From Bacteroidales bacterium (GTDB lineage: Bacteria; Bacteroidota; Bacteroidia; Bacteroidales; UBA12077): DNA of 64,000 nt. Below are positions 8,259-17,882 of this stretch, in pieces. The position numbers were made by a program, and so were the translations under genes. Within the stretch, counting starts at the first letter, position 1, and the number at the start of each line of letters is the position of its first letter. The stretch lies in assembly GCA_016342685.1 (NCBI GenBank), contig JAEINU010000008.1, positions 79,443 through 143,442 on the forward strand, in the 5' to 3' direction. A model generated the notes under the pieces. It did not search any database. It was given only the letters and a program-made list of their open reading frames with translations, and was not told the origin of the DNA.

Positions 8259-10841
8259 ATGAAGAAATTAAAAATGAACTTCAAATTAGATTCTATTTAT
8301 TTAAAACTATTTATTCTAATAAATTTTATATATTACTTATATGTCAAATTAATACCAACTGAATGGATTAAGAAGAATGTAGTACTCGAAATTTTCCATA
8401 AACTGTTGCCAAATTTAAAGGATGAAATATTGCTAATTACTTTTCTTATAATAATATTGATAAGTCTTAGTTACAAGTCAATAAAATACAAAACAAAACC
8501 AAGTTTATTTACAACATTCTTAAACCTAATCTTTTTCACAATATATTTTATGGAAAGAGTCAGGCTTTATAATGAATTTGAATTGTACAAATTAAGTTTT
8601 ATTAATATAGCAATATTTGATTTGATCATTCTTTCATTTCTGATGTTATTAATCTTTAAATGGAATTTATATTTCATTGCAAGTAATTTGAAAGTAGAAA
8701 AGTCGGAATATTTGCCTTTTGTTAAGGATAGTATCTATTTAAATAATTCAAATTCAGAACTTAAAGTTGATATATTTAATAGAACTGACTTTGTAAAGAA
8801 AATAGCAAAAAAACTAATAGGAATTCAAGCTAGTGGATCATTTAATTTAGGGATACAAGGATCCTGGGGTAGCGGGAAAACGTATATGTTAAATGCTTTA
8901 TTGAAGGAATTAGATGGAAAAGTTATCTCAATTGAGTATAATCCATGGAAATCATTTGAAGATAAGAATATTGTAAAAACTTTTTTTGACACATTATCTC
9001 AATCATTAAAATTATATGATGAAGAGATAATTCATAATATTAATCAATACTCTTCTTATCTTTTAGATTCATTGGATATCAGTGTTTGGAATATTAGCTT
9101 AAAGAAAAAAGTGGAATTAGGAAAGCTTTATGAAAACATAAATACACGCATTGGAAAACTTAAAAAACCTGTTGCAATTTTTATCGATGATTTGGATCGT
9201 TTAGACAGAAACGAGATTATGGATATTTTTAAATTAATTAGAAATACTGCAAGTTTTAGCAATATTATCTTTATTACAGCATTTGATTTAACGTATTTGG
9301 AAGATACTGTTTTTAAAAGTAATGGTAATCAAATGTATAATAGTGAAAAGTCTGATTATAATTATCTTGAGAAGATATTTCAAGTAGTTTTTACATTGCC
9401 AATAGTTGATAATTTTACAATGCATTTTGAATTAAAACAAAGTTTATTAAAAGGAAGTACTATTATTAAGCAAAAGTATTCTGAAGATGTCGAAAAAGTT
9501 ATTAACTATTCTGAAAAACTAATCTTTCGGTGTATAAAAAACTATAGGGATATAATAAGATTTTCAAATCAATTTTGTCTTGATGTTGAATTTATTGATT
9601 CTGAAGTTGACTTTGGTGATTTCTTTTTGTTTGAATTGTTGAAATACAAATCCCCCAAAATTATTGATGAAATTTATTTTAATAAAAAAGTATTAACAAG
9701 ATCTAATCAAAGCGATAGTTTCAAATTAAATATCCAAGAACTGGAAGCTAATTTTCCAGAATTATATATTGAAATTCTTGGACATTTATTTAATCACCAA
9801 AATCCTACTTCAATTAATAATGTAAATAATTTTTATAAATATTTTTCATTATCCATATTTACTCATGATATCGGTTTTGAAGAATTTAAACAAAGGGTAT
9901 TTGATTCTAATGAGAATATAATAGAACTAATTGATAGCTGGATTAGTCGCAATGTTAAAATAGACCAAATTATTTATAAGTACAAATCATTTATCGATTC
10001 TACTTACTTTGAATTTGATGAAAAAGAAAAAATACTAAATACTTTTATTCGGTTTCTTAGTGGCTATAAGTATATGATCATAAGCATTCTTAAAACTGAT
10101 GATTACTATGAACAAATACGATACTTTGCAGAATCATTATATATTCAAGCTAATAAATTAATTATTACTAAAGAGTTTCAAAGAGTATTTTTAGACGGAT
10201 ACTTTAAAGCCCCAAAAACAATATATGATTTTTATGTCTTTCACTTTTTAAAAGTTGATAAGAGAAATAATTCTGAAAGATTTAGCTGGCTTGAAGAAAA
10301 ATCTATTAAGAAAAAATTGGAAGAACTTTATATCAATTATGTAATACCGCATCCAAAATTAGAACTTTTTATTTTATTAGTTAATTATCGTTGTTTAAAT
10401 ACAAATAGTAGTTACATGAAACAGAGTACAATAAAACGTATATTTGATTTTGAAAATGTAAAGTATCTGGTAGAAAACACTAAAGATTTTGATTATAAAG
10501 TTGAAAATTATTGTATTGAACGCAGATTAGATTATATCTCTTCAGAAGAGACTCTACGAGAAATATTTAAAATAATGGATATTGTCTCTGGAATAACGGA
10601 TAGAGATTACATGGAGTTAAGTAAACTTATAAGAGAATTTCATTATAGAGAAATAAAAATGGAGCTGGCATTTAGAATTCTTTTTTCCAATTTTAATGCA
10701 ATTTTTATTGAATCAAATAAAGATGAAGAGAAGTTTTGGGATGTAATAAATACTAAAGTTTTAGATCCTGTAAATGATCGATTTTATGGTGAATTTATCT
10801 CTTATATTAAAAACAGTACATTAATAAAAACAAAAGATTAA
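8259..10841 (+). CDS. c5: KAP-family P-loop NTPase (membrane-associated)
   Basis: About 860 residues. Four N-terminal membrane helices are followed by a KAP NTPase domain with Walker A in SWGSGKT (about residue 200) and Walker B in AIFIDDLDRLD. KAP NTPases sit at the inner face of the membrane and occur in several antiphage systems. The long C-terminal region has no recognisable domain. I chose the start at 8259 (MKKLKMNF); an in-frame ATG at 8238 would add 7 residues. It is the only gene of c5. A defence role is inferred from the family and from sharing its leader with other defence cassettes. Confidence 0.85.
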   Translation: MKKLKMNFKLDSIYLKLFILINFIYYLYVKLIPTEWIKKNVVLEIFHKLLPNLKDEILLITFLIIILISLSYKSIKYKTKPSLFTTFLNLIFFTIYFMERVRLYNEFELYKLSFINIAIFDLIILSFLMLLIFKWNLYFIASNLKVEKSEYLPFVKDSIYLNNSNSELKVDIFNRTDFVKKIAKKLIGIQASGSFNLGIQGSWGSGKTYMLNALLKELDGKVISIEYNPWKSFEDKNIVKTFFDTLSQSLKLYDEEIIHNINQYSSYLLDSLDISVWNISLKKKVELGKLYENINTRIGKLKKPVAIFIDDLDRLDRNEIMDIFKLIRNTASFSNIIFITAFDLTYLEDTVFKSNGNQMYNSEKSDYNYLEKIFQVVFTLPIVDNFTMHFELKQSLLKGSTIIKQKYSEDVEKVINYSEKLIFRCIKNYRDIIRFSNQFCLDVEFIDSEVDFGDFFLFELLKYKSPKIIDEIYFNKKVLTRSNQSDSFKLNIQELEANFPELYIEILGHLFNHQNPTSINNVNNFYKYFSLSIFTHDIGFEEFKQRVFDSNENIIELIDSWISRNVKIDQIIYKYKSFIDSTYFEFDEKEKILNTFIRFLSGYKYMIISILKTDDYYEQIRYFAESLYIQANKLIITKEFQRVFLDGYFKAPKTIYDFYVFHFLKVDKRNNSERFSWLEEKSIKKKLEELYINYVIPHPKLELFILLVNYRCLNTNSSYMKQSTIKRIFDFENVKYLVENTKDFDYKVENYCIERRLDYISSEETLREIFKIMDIVSGITDRDYMELSKLIREFHYREIKMELAFRILFSNFNAIFIESNKDEEKFWDVINTKVLDPVNDRFYGEFISYIKNSTLIKTKD

Positions 10842-10843
10842 AA

Positions 10844-10862
10844 CCTTGCCTAAGCGGCAAGG
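10844..10862 (+). terminator. Hairpin just after the KAP NTPase gene
   Basis: CCTTGCC / GGCAAGG, a 7-bp stem with a 5-nt loop, 2 nt after the stop codon. There is no clean T-run, so termination is uncertain. The c10 tail has a similar small TTGCC/GGCAA hairpin. Confidence 0.45.
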
Positions 10863-10948
10863 TCTATTCCCTTCCCATTCTAAATTATTTAGTATTCCAT
10901 AGAATTTTAACTGCAAAACTGATAGGTTTGTTACGTACGCCCAATTTA

Positions 10949-11077
10949 TAACATCACATCACCAGTAATGCGGGGGTTTTGGCGGTTTGACAAAGTTTTA
11001 CTATCTTCGTTTTCGTTCAACGGTCTGACAAAGTAGAGCAGTGGAAACCCGCACTACATGGTATGTGAAGACCGTTA
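10949..11077 (+). repeat. attC-like site S6
   Basis: Closes c5 (CCCAATTTATAAC against GTTATAAATAAGG, with GGCG also matching) and opens c6. Subclass with the direct repeat GGTTTGACAAAG / GGTCTGACAAAG in the centre, shared with S9, S11, S17 and S18. Confidence 0.88.
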
Positions 11078-11120
11078 GCCCCCATTTTAGGCGAAAAAAT
11101 TGAAACATTAATCTATTTTT

Positions 11121-11813
11121 ATGAAACAGTTATTAATTATTTTTTTTGCATTTCTTTTAACATGTAATAATTCGAACGACAAATTGATAATGACAAAAGT
11201 TGGAGAAGAACTTGGTGTTTCTGGTACGATTGGATTTTATCGTTCTGAGACAGAATACTCCGAATTTCATAACTATAAAAAGTATTTTACTTGGCAGTTG
11301 GATTGCCCAAGGTTATTCGAAGTTTTTGATTCTACTTCAATACGAAAAGCTTTTGCTTATAGAACTTATATCAAATTATCTGAACTTGACAAGAAAGAAT
11401 ATGAAGCTATTAAAGTTGAATTCAAAAATGATATTAATTCGGAACTTGATACAGCAAGCTTTTTTAAAATGTCATATTTAGAAAAAATTTATAAATCTGA
11501 GATGATTGTTAGAGAATATATGAAAGCATTAAAAGATGAAAACTTGGACTATATTGAAAAGGCTTTTGATAAAACTAAATTTGGATATGCAGTTTTAGAA
11601 GTTGATAGTATCAATAATACATTCTTGGAATTTGCCAATGGAAAATTTGAAGAAAGTAGATTGATGAACTGGGCAATAATTGAAGATGCTGGCTCAAAAT
11701 ATAAACTTTTAGTCTTTTTGACTAATTCTGAAAATAATTATGGTTCTAAATTTCAGTTTGCACTTCATGATTCTTTAAAAACTGAAAAAAATATAGTAAA
11801 GATCTCTTATTGA
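11121..11813 (+). CDS. c6: lipoprotein of unknown function
   Basis: A 230-residue protein with a lipoprotein signal (MKQLLIIFFAFLLTC, lipid-modified Cys about residue 15), so membrane-anchored and periplasmic or outer-membrane facing. The mature part is acidic and mixed alpha/beta with no family I recognise. It is sole cargo of c6. The closing arm (GGCTAAC) matches the cassette start for 7 bases, then resumes after mismatches. Confidence 0.75.
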   Translation: MKQLLIIFFAFLLTCNNSNDKLIMTKVGEELGVSGTIGFYRSETEYSEFHNYKKYFTWQLDCPRLFEVFDSTSIRKAFAYRTYIKLSELDKKEYEAIKVEFKNDINSELDTASFFKMSYLEKIYKSEMIVREYMKALKDENLDYIEKAFDKTKFGYAVLEVDSINNTFLEFANGKFEESRLMNWAIIEDAGSKYKLLVFLTNSENNYGSKFQFALHDSLKTEKNIVKISY

Positions 11814-11828
11814 AATTAAAACAGTGGC

Positions 11829-11957
11829 TAACAGCATTTCAAACTACATGCGGGGGTTTTGTGGTTTGCTGACTAAATATTATCTTAGTAAAGTTGTTCA
11901 ACGGGGGACAATGAAACACAGCGGAAACCCGCACGATAGCTTAAATGCGGACCGTTA
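11829..11957 (+). repeat. attC-like site S7
   Basis: Closes c6 (GGCTAAC against GTTAGCC) and opens c7. Its last base can be the A of a possible ATG start at 11957. Confidence 0.88.
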
Positions 11958-11980
11958 TGGAGCATAGCAATTCTGAAATA

Positions 11981-12646
11981 ATGGACACAACAACAAGAAA
12001 GAAACTAAAAATCGTTTTAATTGCATTTCTAATTTTACTAATTCCATTGGGATTCGCAATGAAAATATTGTATGGTATTCATCTCAATGACAAAGCTTTA
12101 AATACATACTGGGGAGCTCATATAGGTATTAGTGACAAAGAAGCAGCAAGTCAAGCTATTTCTGAATTTGATAAAGCTAAAAAATTCAATAAAAGGAATC
12201 CAATAATTTATATTAACCAAGCGAGACTGTATGGAACTTTACATCAGTATGACAAAGCGATAAAAACGATTGAAGAATACATTGAGATAAAGCCAAATTT
12301 CGCTTATGGATACTTAATGCTTGGAGTGTTTCATGAGCAGGAAAATGAAACAAAAAGAGCGCAAGATTATTATTTGAGATATCGGAGTTTAAAAACTGAA
12401 AAATATTCTAAAAGAACATTAGACAAGGAAGAGTTGAAAACTGTTGAATTTGAAGAGTTAATGGACTTTTATTTACTAAATGACACGGTTTCTTTTAAAA
12501 AGCGTTTAATAGACTTAGAAACTAAATATCCAAATGACTGGATGATAAATGGAGTGAAACTTCAACAGGAAAGTGAAAGTAGAAAAGAAATTATTCTTGG
12601 GTTGATTGGTATGACTTCACTTCATAATATTGTTTCAGAAAATTGA
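11981..12646 (+). CDS. c7 gene 1: membrane-anchored TPR protein
   Basis: About 221 residues. An N-terminal membrane helix (KLKIVLIAFLILLIPLGF) is followed by two or three tetratricopeptide-like helical repeats (about residues 50-135, e.g. YINQARLYGTLHQYDKAIK). TPRs mediate protein contacts. I chose MDTTTRKK at 11981, 27 nt after the boundary; the in-frame ATG at 11957 overlaps the GTTA boundary itself. It is cotranscribed with the HEPN gene 19 nt downstream, so it may be the partner or sensor of that effector. That link is inferred from cassette sharing only. Confidence 0.75.
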   Translation: MDTTTRKKLKIVLIAFLILLIPLGFAMKILYGIHLNDKALNTYWGAHIGISDKEAASQAISEFDKAKKFNKRNPIIYINQARLYGTLHQYDKAIKTIEEYIEIKPNFAYGYLMLGVFHEQENETKRAQDYYLRYRSLKTEKYSKRTLDKEELKTVEFEELMDFYLLNDTVSFKKRLIDLETKYPNDWMINGVKLQQESESRKEIILGLIGMTSLHNIVSEN

Positions 12647-12665
12647 ATAATTTATAGCGTCCTAA

Positions 12666-13343
12666 ATGATAAAAGGAAGACAATACAAAGGGAAATTATC
12701 ACCAGAACAAGCTGAAAAAGGGATTGGTTTATCAGTTGAGAATGCCAATGGACTTCTTGATGATGCTAATTTGTTGTTTAATCATAACAGATATGAAAGA
12801 GCTTTTTCACTTGCAATTCTTGCAATCGAAGAATCGGGAAAGCCCAGTATTATTAGAAGTATTCTACTATTAGATGACCCAAAAGCTCTAAATAACGAAT
12901 GGAAGAATTATCGAAAACACACAGCTAAAAATACTGAATGGATTCTACCTGATTTAGTTGCTAAGGGAGCAAACAAATTAGAAGATTTTAGCTCGCTTTA
13001 TGATTCTAATAGTGAACATGGACAGATTCTCGACGATTTGAAGCAACTATCATTTTATACTGACACTTTTTCAAAATGTAAATGGAGTATCCCAAACAAT
13101 GTTGTATCAAAGGAATTAGCTGAAATGATTCTTAAGGTTGCACGAATATTAGTTCCTGCTGCTGACTCTGCTATGACAACTGCTCCTGAATTAGAATTGT
13201 GGATAAAACATCTAAAACCAATCGGTAATGAAAATATGCTTGAAATGAAACAAGCTTTGATTAATTGTTATAATGAAGCTGAGCAAAAGGGCATTTTAAA
13301 AGGAGATAAGACAACTCAGGAGTTAATTAATTTTGTATTATAA
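12666..13343 (+). CDS. c7 gene 2: AbiV-like HEPN protein
   Basis: A 225-residue all-helical protein resembling the HEPN_AbiV family (abortive infection): LLDDANLLFNHNRYERAFSL then AILAIEESGK, and a conserved-looking NYRKHTAKN segment near residue 80. AbiV-type proteins arrest phage growth, and HEPN folds are often RNases. A canonical R-x4-6-H pair is not clearly present, so RNase activity is uncertain. The closing arm (GCTCCATAAC) matches the c7 start over 10 bases. Confidence 0.78.
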   Translation: MIKGRQYKGKLSPEQAEKGIGLSVENANGLLDDANLLFNHNRYERAFSLAILAIEESGKPSIIRSILLLDDPKALNNEWKNYRKHTAKNTEWILPDLVAKGANKLEDFSSLYDSNSEHGQILDDLKQLSFYTDTFSKCKWSIPNNVVSKELAEMILKVARILVPAADSAMTTAPELELWIKHLKPIGNENMLEMKQALINCYNEAEQKGILKGDKTTQELINFVL

Positions 13344-13358
13344 TTAAGCAACGCTCCA

Positions 13359-13485
13359 TAACAGCTGTTCAAATTCAATGCGGGGTTTTGTAGTTTGCTG
13401 ACTAAGTTTTATCTTAGTAATGTTGTTCAACGGTGGACAATGAAACAGGGCGGAAACCCGCACAAAATTTAACAGCGGACCGTTA
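13359..13485 (+). repeat. attC-like site S8
   Basis: Closes c7 and opens c8. Arms read CAGCTGTTCAAATTCAATGC and its counterpart around CCCGCACAAAATTTAACAGC. Related to S15 in the arms and to S7 in the centre. Confidence 0.88.
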
Positions 13486-13857
13486 CAAATAAGGCGTCTA
13501 AAAATAATTCAGTAAATTTAATTCATTTTTATAAGTCAGTATTTCAAGAATCTATATTAACGGTTTGATAGTTTTTGGAAGTTGGAAATTCTATCTCGTT
13601 AAGAGAATCTATTTATATTCTATTCGTAGTTTTTTGATAAGTTTTTTATTTGGTTTGGTTCAATTTTTATGATAGAAAAACATTTTTTTCCTGCGCGCTT
13701 TTTGCAGCTTTCAGCTGCATTTGGAAAATGGAATGACTTTATAAATTTGTTTAATTTCATAATTAACAAATGAAACAAACATTTTTATATATATTTGTTT
13801 ATACATAAATGATGGTTCTTAGCTTTAAATGGTAAGGAATTAATTAAAAGGATATAA
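13486..13857 (+). promoter_or_regulatory. Long leader of defence cassette c8
   Basis: About 370 bp without a gene. It has an extended arm (GGCGTC), several TTTGATAG-type runs, CTGCGCGCTT followed by a TGCAGC-tttca-GCTGCA hairpin (about 13706-13722), and a Bacteroidota -7-like TATATTTG at 13790-13797. The CGCGCTT-plus-hairpin module matches the leaders of c5, c10 and c17. A promoter here is plausible, since the gene starts 60 nt further on. Confidence 0.5.
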
Positions 13858-15399
13858 ATGCAAGCTATTAGATTAAAAAATTTAAGAAGTTTTCTTGACA
13901 CAGGAGTAGTTCCTTTGAATAAAATAAATGTATTTGTTGGGCAAAATAGTTCAGGGAAGAGTACATTTTTAAGAACTTTTCCACTATTGCGACAATCAGT
14001 ATTAAGAGATACCAGGGGGCCTATTCTTTGGTATGATGATACCCTAGTTGATTTCGGAAGCTATGAAGAAGCAAAAAGCAGACATGCTAATGACAAAGAC
14101 GGTATTCATTTTGGTTTTAGAATTTCTTTAGATCCACAAAGGGGAAGATACTATTATTATGATACAATAAGTCTTAGAAATGAATCAATAGCTGATATTG
14201 ATATTGAAATTTTTGAGCATAATAAGAAAAATTACATTGGTAAGATTAGAATATTAATCGAAGACCATGAAATATTAATTGAAGCAAATAATATTGGTCA
14301 AGTTAAATCATTTCAAGTAAACGGCAGTAATATGTTGTTTACTGAAGGAACCCATAATTTGATTAAATATGATACAGTTGGCCTTATACCTCAGATGTTA
14401 ATTTTAACAAAAACTGAAAAACGCATAAATCGAGAATACTATCTTCAAAAATGTCGCGAAATAATTAAAAGTATTATTGGTAAAAGGCTTAAAAATGAAT
14501 ATCGTATTACTAGAATGATTACTGATCTTACTTTTGATAAAAAAGAGAACATTCTAAATTCTTTAAAACATGAGTCATCAATTCTTACTTGGGTCAAAAA
14601 GATAAAAAACTGGAATTTAGAAACTGCTGAATTTATTCAATTAAACAACCTAATTGTAGCGCATTATACATCTTCTATTTTAGGGGTTATTGATAATAAA
14701 CTTAAAACATATTTTGATGGTTGTCAATACATAGCACCAATTAGGGCAAAAGCAATAAGGTATTACAGACGTCAAGATTTATCTGTATCAGAGATTGATG
14801 CATATGGCGATAATTTACATATGTTTTTGGATAACTTAAATAAAAAACAAATGGAGAGTTATCAAAATTTTGTTAAAGATGTGTTTGATTTTATACCTTC
14901 AACCGAATCTTCTAAGGGGCATATTACTATTAATATCGAAGATCAAAATGGTGAAAAATTTAATATCACAGATTTAGGTTTTGGTTATTCGCAAATTTTA
15001 CCAATAATTACAAAATTATGGTATACTTTTTCAGATAATGAACGACCGAGAAATCCTTGGGAACCGAGAGAAAAAAATATTACGTTACTAATAGAGCAAC
15101 CTGAACTACATTTGCATCCAGCTATGCAAGCTCAATTAGCTGATGCATTTATTTTAGCAACAGAACATGCAAAAAGTAATGATGTCAATCTAAAATTAAT
15201 AATTGAAACGCATAGTTCAGTAATTATTAATAGAATTGGAAGACGAGTAATTGAAAAAAAGCTTGATTCATCAGCGGTTAGTGTTACATTATTTCAATTA
15301 GATGCAGAATTAAAGAATAGTACAATTAAGTCTACAAACTTTAATGAAAATGGTGTTTTAGTTAATTGGCCAATCGGCTTTTTTGAACCAAATAACTAG
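13858..15399 (+). CDS. c8 gene 1: SMC/OLD-like AAA ATPase
   Basis: A 513-residue ABC/SMC-type ATPase of the kind found in OLD-like and other antiphage systems. Walker A is GQNSSGKST (residues 28-36), Walker B with catalytic Glu is in LLIEQPELHLHP (about residue 410), and a switch-His segment IETHSS follows. A DUF3696-like C-terminus is possible but not certain. It overlaps the next gene by 17 nt, which indicates translational coupling. The start follows a weak AAAAGG-type ribosome-binding sequence. It likely binds or clamps nucleic acid and controls the partner nuclease. Confidence 0.85.
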   Translation: MQAIRLKNLRSFLDTGVVPLNKINVFVGQNSSGKSTFLRTFPLLRQSVLRDTRGPILWYDDTLVDFGSYEEAKSRHANDKDGIHFGFRISLDPQRGRYYYYDTISLRNESIADIDIEIFEHNKKNYIGKIRILIEDHEILIEANNIGQVKSFQVNGSNMLFTEGTHNLIKYDTVGLIPQMLILTKTEKRINREYYLQKCREIIKSIIGKRLKNEYRITRMITDLTFDKKENILNSLKHESSILTWVKKIKNWNLETAEFIQLNNLIVAHYTSSILGVIDNKLKTYFDGCQYIAPIRAKAIRYYRRQDLSVSEIDAYGDNLHMFLDNLNKKQMESYQNFVKDVFDFIPSTESSKGHITINIEDQNGEKFNITDLGFGYSQILPIITKLWYTFSDNERPRNPWEPREKNITLLIEQPELHLHPAMQAQLADAFILATEHAKSNDVNLKLIIETHSSVIINRIGRRVIEKKLDSSAVSVTLFQLDAELKNSTIKSTNFNENGVLVNWPIGFFEPNN

Positions 15400-16483
15400 G
15401 AATATGCTGATATATTTATCAAAATCATTATTTGATGTAGGTTTTTCTAAAGAACATCAAAAGCGAATTAATAGAGCATTAGAGAATATTTTAAGAAGTA
15501 ATTGGGAAGGAAAGCATTTAGTGCATGCTAATTTTGATACTTTAAATAAACTCAGAGAGCAAAAATTAAGTAACGATAGTAAAAGTGTTATATTAAATAT
15601 CTGCAATAACTATTCCTTACTTGATTATAGTAAAATAAAACATTTTGTTTATGTAGTTCCTGAAGAGAATACCTTAGAATTAAAAATAGAAAATGATATC
15701 GAAAAATATTGTATTTCTGTTGACTATTTTCAAAATTCAGATTTATTACAGGAATCTAGAATTTTGTGTGAGCATTTGAATGATGCAAAGTTATTTCAAC
15801 TTATTTGTAATTACTTTGTTAAGAAAGAAAATATAGGAAATATTGCATTGCGTTTTGAACCTGAGCTAGGTGGTGGAGCTACAATCTGTGATTGTTTTGA
15901 AAAGCATGTAATTAATAGAAATAAATTCTGTTTAGCATTTAGTGATAATGACAAAAGATATCCTAATGCACTAATCGGTGGCACTCTTGAAAAGTTAAAT
16001 GCAGTTGACATAAATGGAAATATTTTTTGTAAAATAATTGAGATTGATTCCCATGAGATTGAAAATTTGGTTCCTTTTAATTATCTTAATGATATTCGAA
16101 CTATACACCATCAACAAAAAGGAATAAATTTTATTGAAAGTATTAGAAATTCATCATCTTGTGAATTACTAAAGTATTTTGACATTAAAAAGGGTATTTG
16201 TAAAAAGCAAATCAATAATTGTCCTGAATATCTTAGTTATGCAGAACAACTTATTCCGTTTTGTGAGACTATAGAAAATATATCTGAAATAGAAGATAAA
16301 GCTGAAGGATTTAGTGTTATACCTCCTATAGGGAAAATAGTAAAGGACTTTATAGAGAAATCAGATCTTCTAAATTCTAAAGAGCCAGAATTTCTTTCTT
16401 TTCAAGAATTAGAATGGGATAAAATAGGATCAAACTTTTTATATTGGGCATGTTCAAGGAATTTAGAAGCATTAAATATATAA
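15383..16483 (+). CDS. c8 gene 2: partner of the ATPase, possible TOPRIM-like nuclease
   Basis: A 366-residue protein. I do not recognise a named family, but residues 157-165 (RFEPELGGG) followed by SDND at 187-190 after a hydrophobic strand resemble the Glu-Gly and Asp-x-Asp metal sites of TOPRIM nucleases. In OLD-type systems a TOPRIM domain is fused to, or encoded next to, such an ATPase. An alternative start at 15404 (MLIYLSK) removes the gene overlap. The TOPRIM reading is inference from spacing and motif shape only. Confidence 0.6.
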   Translation: MNQITRNMLIYLSKSLFDVGFSKEHQKRINRALENILRSNWEGKHLVHANFDTLNKLREQKLSNDSKSVILNICNNYSLLDYSKIKHFVYVVPEENTLELKIENDIEKYCISVDYFQNSDLLQESRILCEHLNDAKLFQLICNYFVKKENIGNIALRFEPELGGGATICDCFEKHVINRNKFCLAFSDNDKRYPNALIGGTLEKLNAVDINGNIFCKIIEIDSHEIENLVPFNYLNDIRTIHHQQKGINFIESIRNSSSCELLKYFDIKKGICKKQINNCPEYLSYAEQLIPFCETIENISEIEDKAEGFSVIPPIGKIVKDFIEKSDLLNSKEPEFLSFQELEWDKIGSNFLYWACSRNLEALNI

Positions 16484-16602
16484 TATGAAAATATTCCTTT
16501 TTTTAGAAACTAGCATTATGTGTTCCCACCTAAAAAATGTTTTTGGTTTTTCATTGGAAACAATTTACAAACTTGAAAGGTAAGGTTTTTACGCCCAATT
16601 TG

Positions 16603-16730
16603 TAACACGGCTTCAGAAAAAATGCGGGTGTTTTTGCGGTCTGACAAAGTTTTGTTACCTTCGTTTTGGTTCAACGGTTTGACAAAGTAGAGCAGTGGAA
16701 ACCCGCACTCTTCCTAAGCCGGGACCGTTA
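16603..16730 (+). repeat. attC-like site S9
   Basis: Closes c8 (CGCCCAATTTGTAAC against GTTACAAATAAGGCG) and opens c9. Nearly the same as S11. The 119 bp before it are the c8 tail, with GGTTTTTCATTGG as in other defence-cassette tails. Confidence 0.9.
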
Positions 16731-16777
16731 GCATACATAATTTTTTTTGTAAAACGAACAGTTAGAATAATATTGAA

Positions 16778-17275
16778 ATGGAAATAAAAAGCAAACTAAC
16801 GAGAAAAGATTTTTTAGAATTTAATAAGTACGTATACTACAAAAAGAGAATTAAACGAAGTATTAAGATATCACTTTTCTTTGTAGTTTTATGGTTGATA
16901 ATTCTGAATTTTAATAGACCTTTTAATTTTCTTTTAATATTAGTAGAACTTATTGTATTTTCTCTTTCTTGGGTCATATTAAATTTTCTAATTTATAAAT
17001 TTTCTTTTATTAGGATAAGTAGAATGCCAGATAAAAATGGTGAAATTTTAGGAGAAAAAACTTATTTACTATTGGAAGATGGTTTAAAACAAGTTTCTGA
17101 AAGCGGAGAGTCATTTATTAAATGGATTGGGATAAAATCTTTAGAAGAGAATGAAAATTACTTATTCGTGTTTGTAGATAAAATTGCAGCATACGTGATT
17201 CCTAAGAAATTTTTCGCTGACACTTCTGAATTAAATGAGTTTATAAGCATTGTTAATTCAAAAATACAAAAGTGA
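16778..17275 (+). CDS. c9 gene 1: YcxB-like membrane protein
   Basis: A 165-residue protein with two adjacent membrane helices (about residues 28-46 and 50-72), then a beta-rich soluble domain (LLLEDGLKQVSESGES...AYVIPKKFF) matching the YcxB-like family pattern (TM pair plus PH-like domain). Function of the family is not established. First gene of c9, 51 nt after the boundary, followed 37 nt later by a lipoprotein gene. Confidence 0.75.
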   Translation: MEIKSKLTRKDFLEFNKYVYYKKRIKRSIKISLFFVVLWLIILNFNRPFNFLLILVELIVFSLSWVILNFLIYKFSFIRISRMPDKNGEILGEKTYLLLEDGLKQVSESGESFIKWIGIKSLEENENYLFVFVDKIAAYVIPKKFFADTSELNEFISIVNSKIQK

Positions 17276-17312
17276 AATTTAATAACGTATTTTCATTAAG
17301 AATAGTCATTTT

Positions 17313-17747
17313 ATGAAACATTTTTTTTTCATTGGAATTATAATTATTGCAATTATTACACAATCATGTGATCCATTATATTCTTTGTTCTTAGTAAACA
17401 AAACTGATAAGTGCATAACATATAGAGTTAAAGAACAAGATACTTTATATGTTCTCGACTTTAAGTTATTGGATTATGAGAAGACTATTAGAATTGAAGA
17501 AGATTCATCATTTGTTAAGCATTATTTTCAGGATAGTGTTTATTATACTGAGATAATTTTGAATCCTAATGAATTCGTGAGTATTAGTGGCGGAATTGGA
17601 AATCGTCCAATAATAGGTGATAATGAAAAACATGAAGTAATAGTTGATAAAGACACTTTTAGACTGAGTGAAAATATAATATTTGAGAAAATGTTAGAAC
17701 TCGAAACGAGACGGTTTTTTTATGAATTTAAATTGAAAAAAAAATGA
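17313..17747 (+). CDS. c9 gene 2: small lipoprotein, unknown
   Basis: A 144-residue protein with a lipoprotein signal peptide ending TQSC (Cys about residue 19), so exported and lipid-anchored. The mature domain is mainly beta, with no family recognised. It may work with the YcxB-like protein encoded just upstream. Its 3' end runs into a poly-A stretch that pairs with the T-run at the c9 start; the closing arm 17735-17758 thus overlaps the last codons. Confidence 0.72.
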   Translation: MKHFFFIGIIIIAIITQSCDPLYSLFLVNKTDKCITYRVKEQDTLYVLDFKLLDYEKTIRIEEDSSFVKHYFQDSVYYTEIILNPNEFVSISGGIGNRPIIGDNEKHEVIVDKDTFRLSENIIFEKMLELETRRFFYEFKLKKK

Positions 17748-17754
17748 CATATGC

Positions 17755-17882
17755 TAACATGCAATCACCATCAATTCGGGTTTTCTTGCCGGTCTGACAA
17801 AGTTTTGTTACCTTCGGTTTCAATTATCGGTCTGACAATTATTGCGAGAAGCTCCCAAATAAATGGTATTGCAAGACCGTTA
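17755..17882 (+). repeat. attC-like site S10
   Basis: Closes c9 (CATATGCTAAC against GTTAGCATACA, mismatch at 10-11) and opens c10. Divergent subclass shared with S14: arms TGCAATCACCA / TGGTATTGCA, and TTCGGG / CTCCCA in place of GCGGG / CCCGC. Confidence 0.85.
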
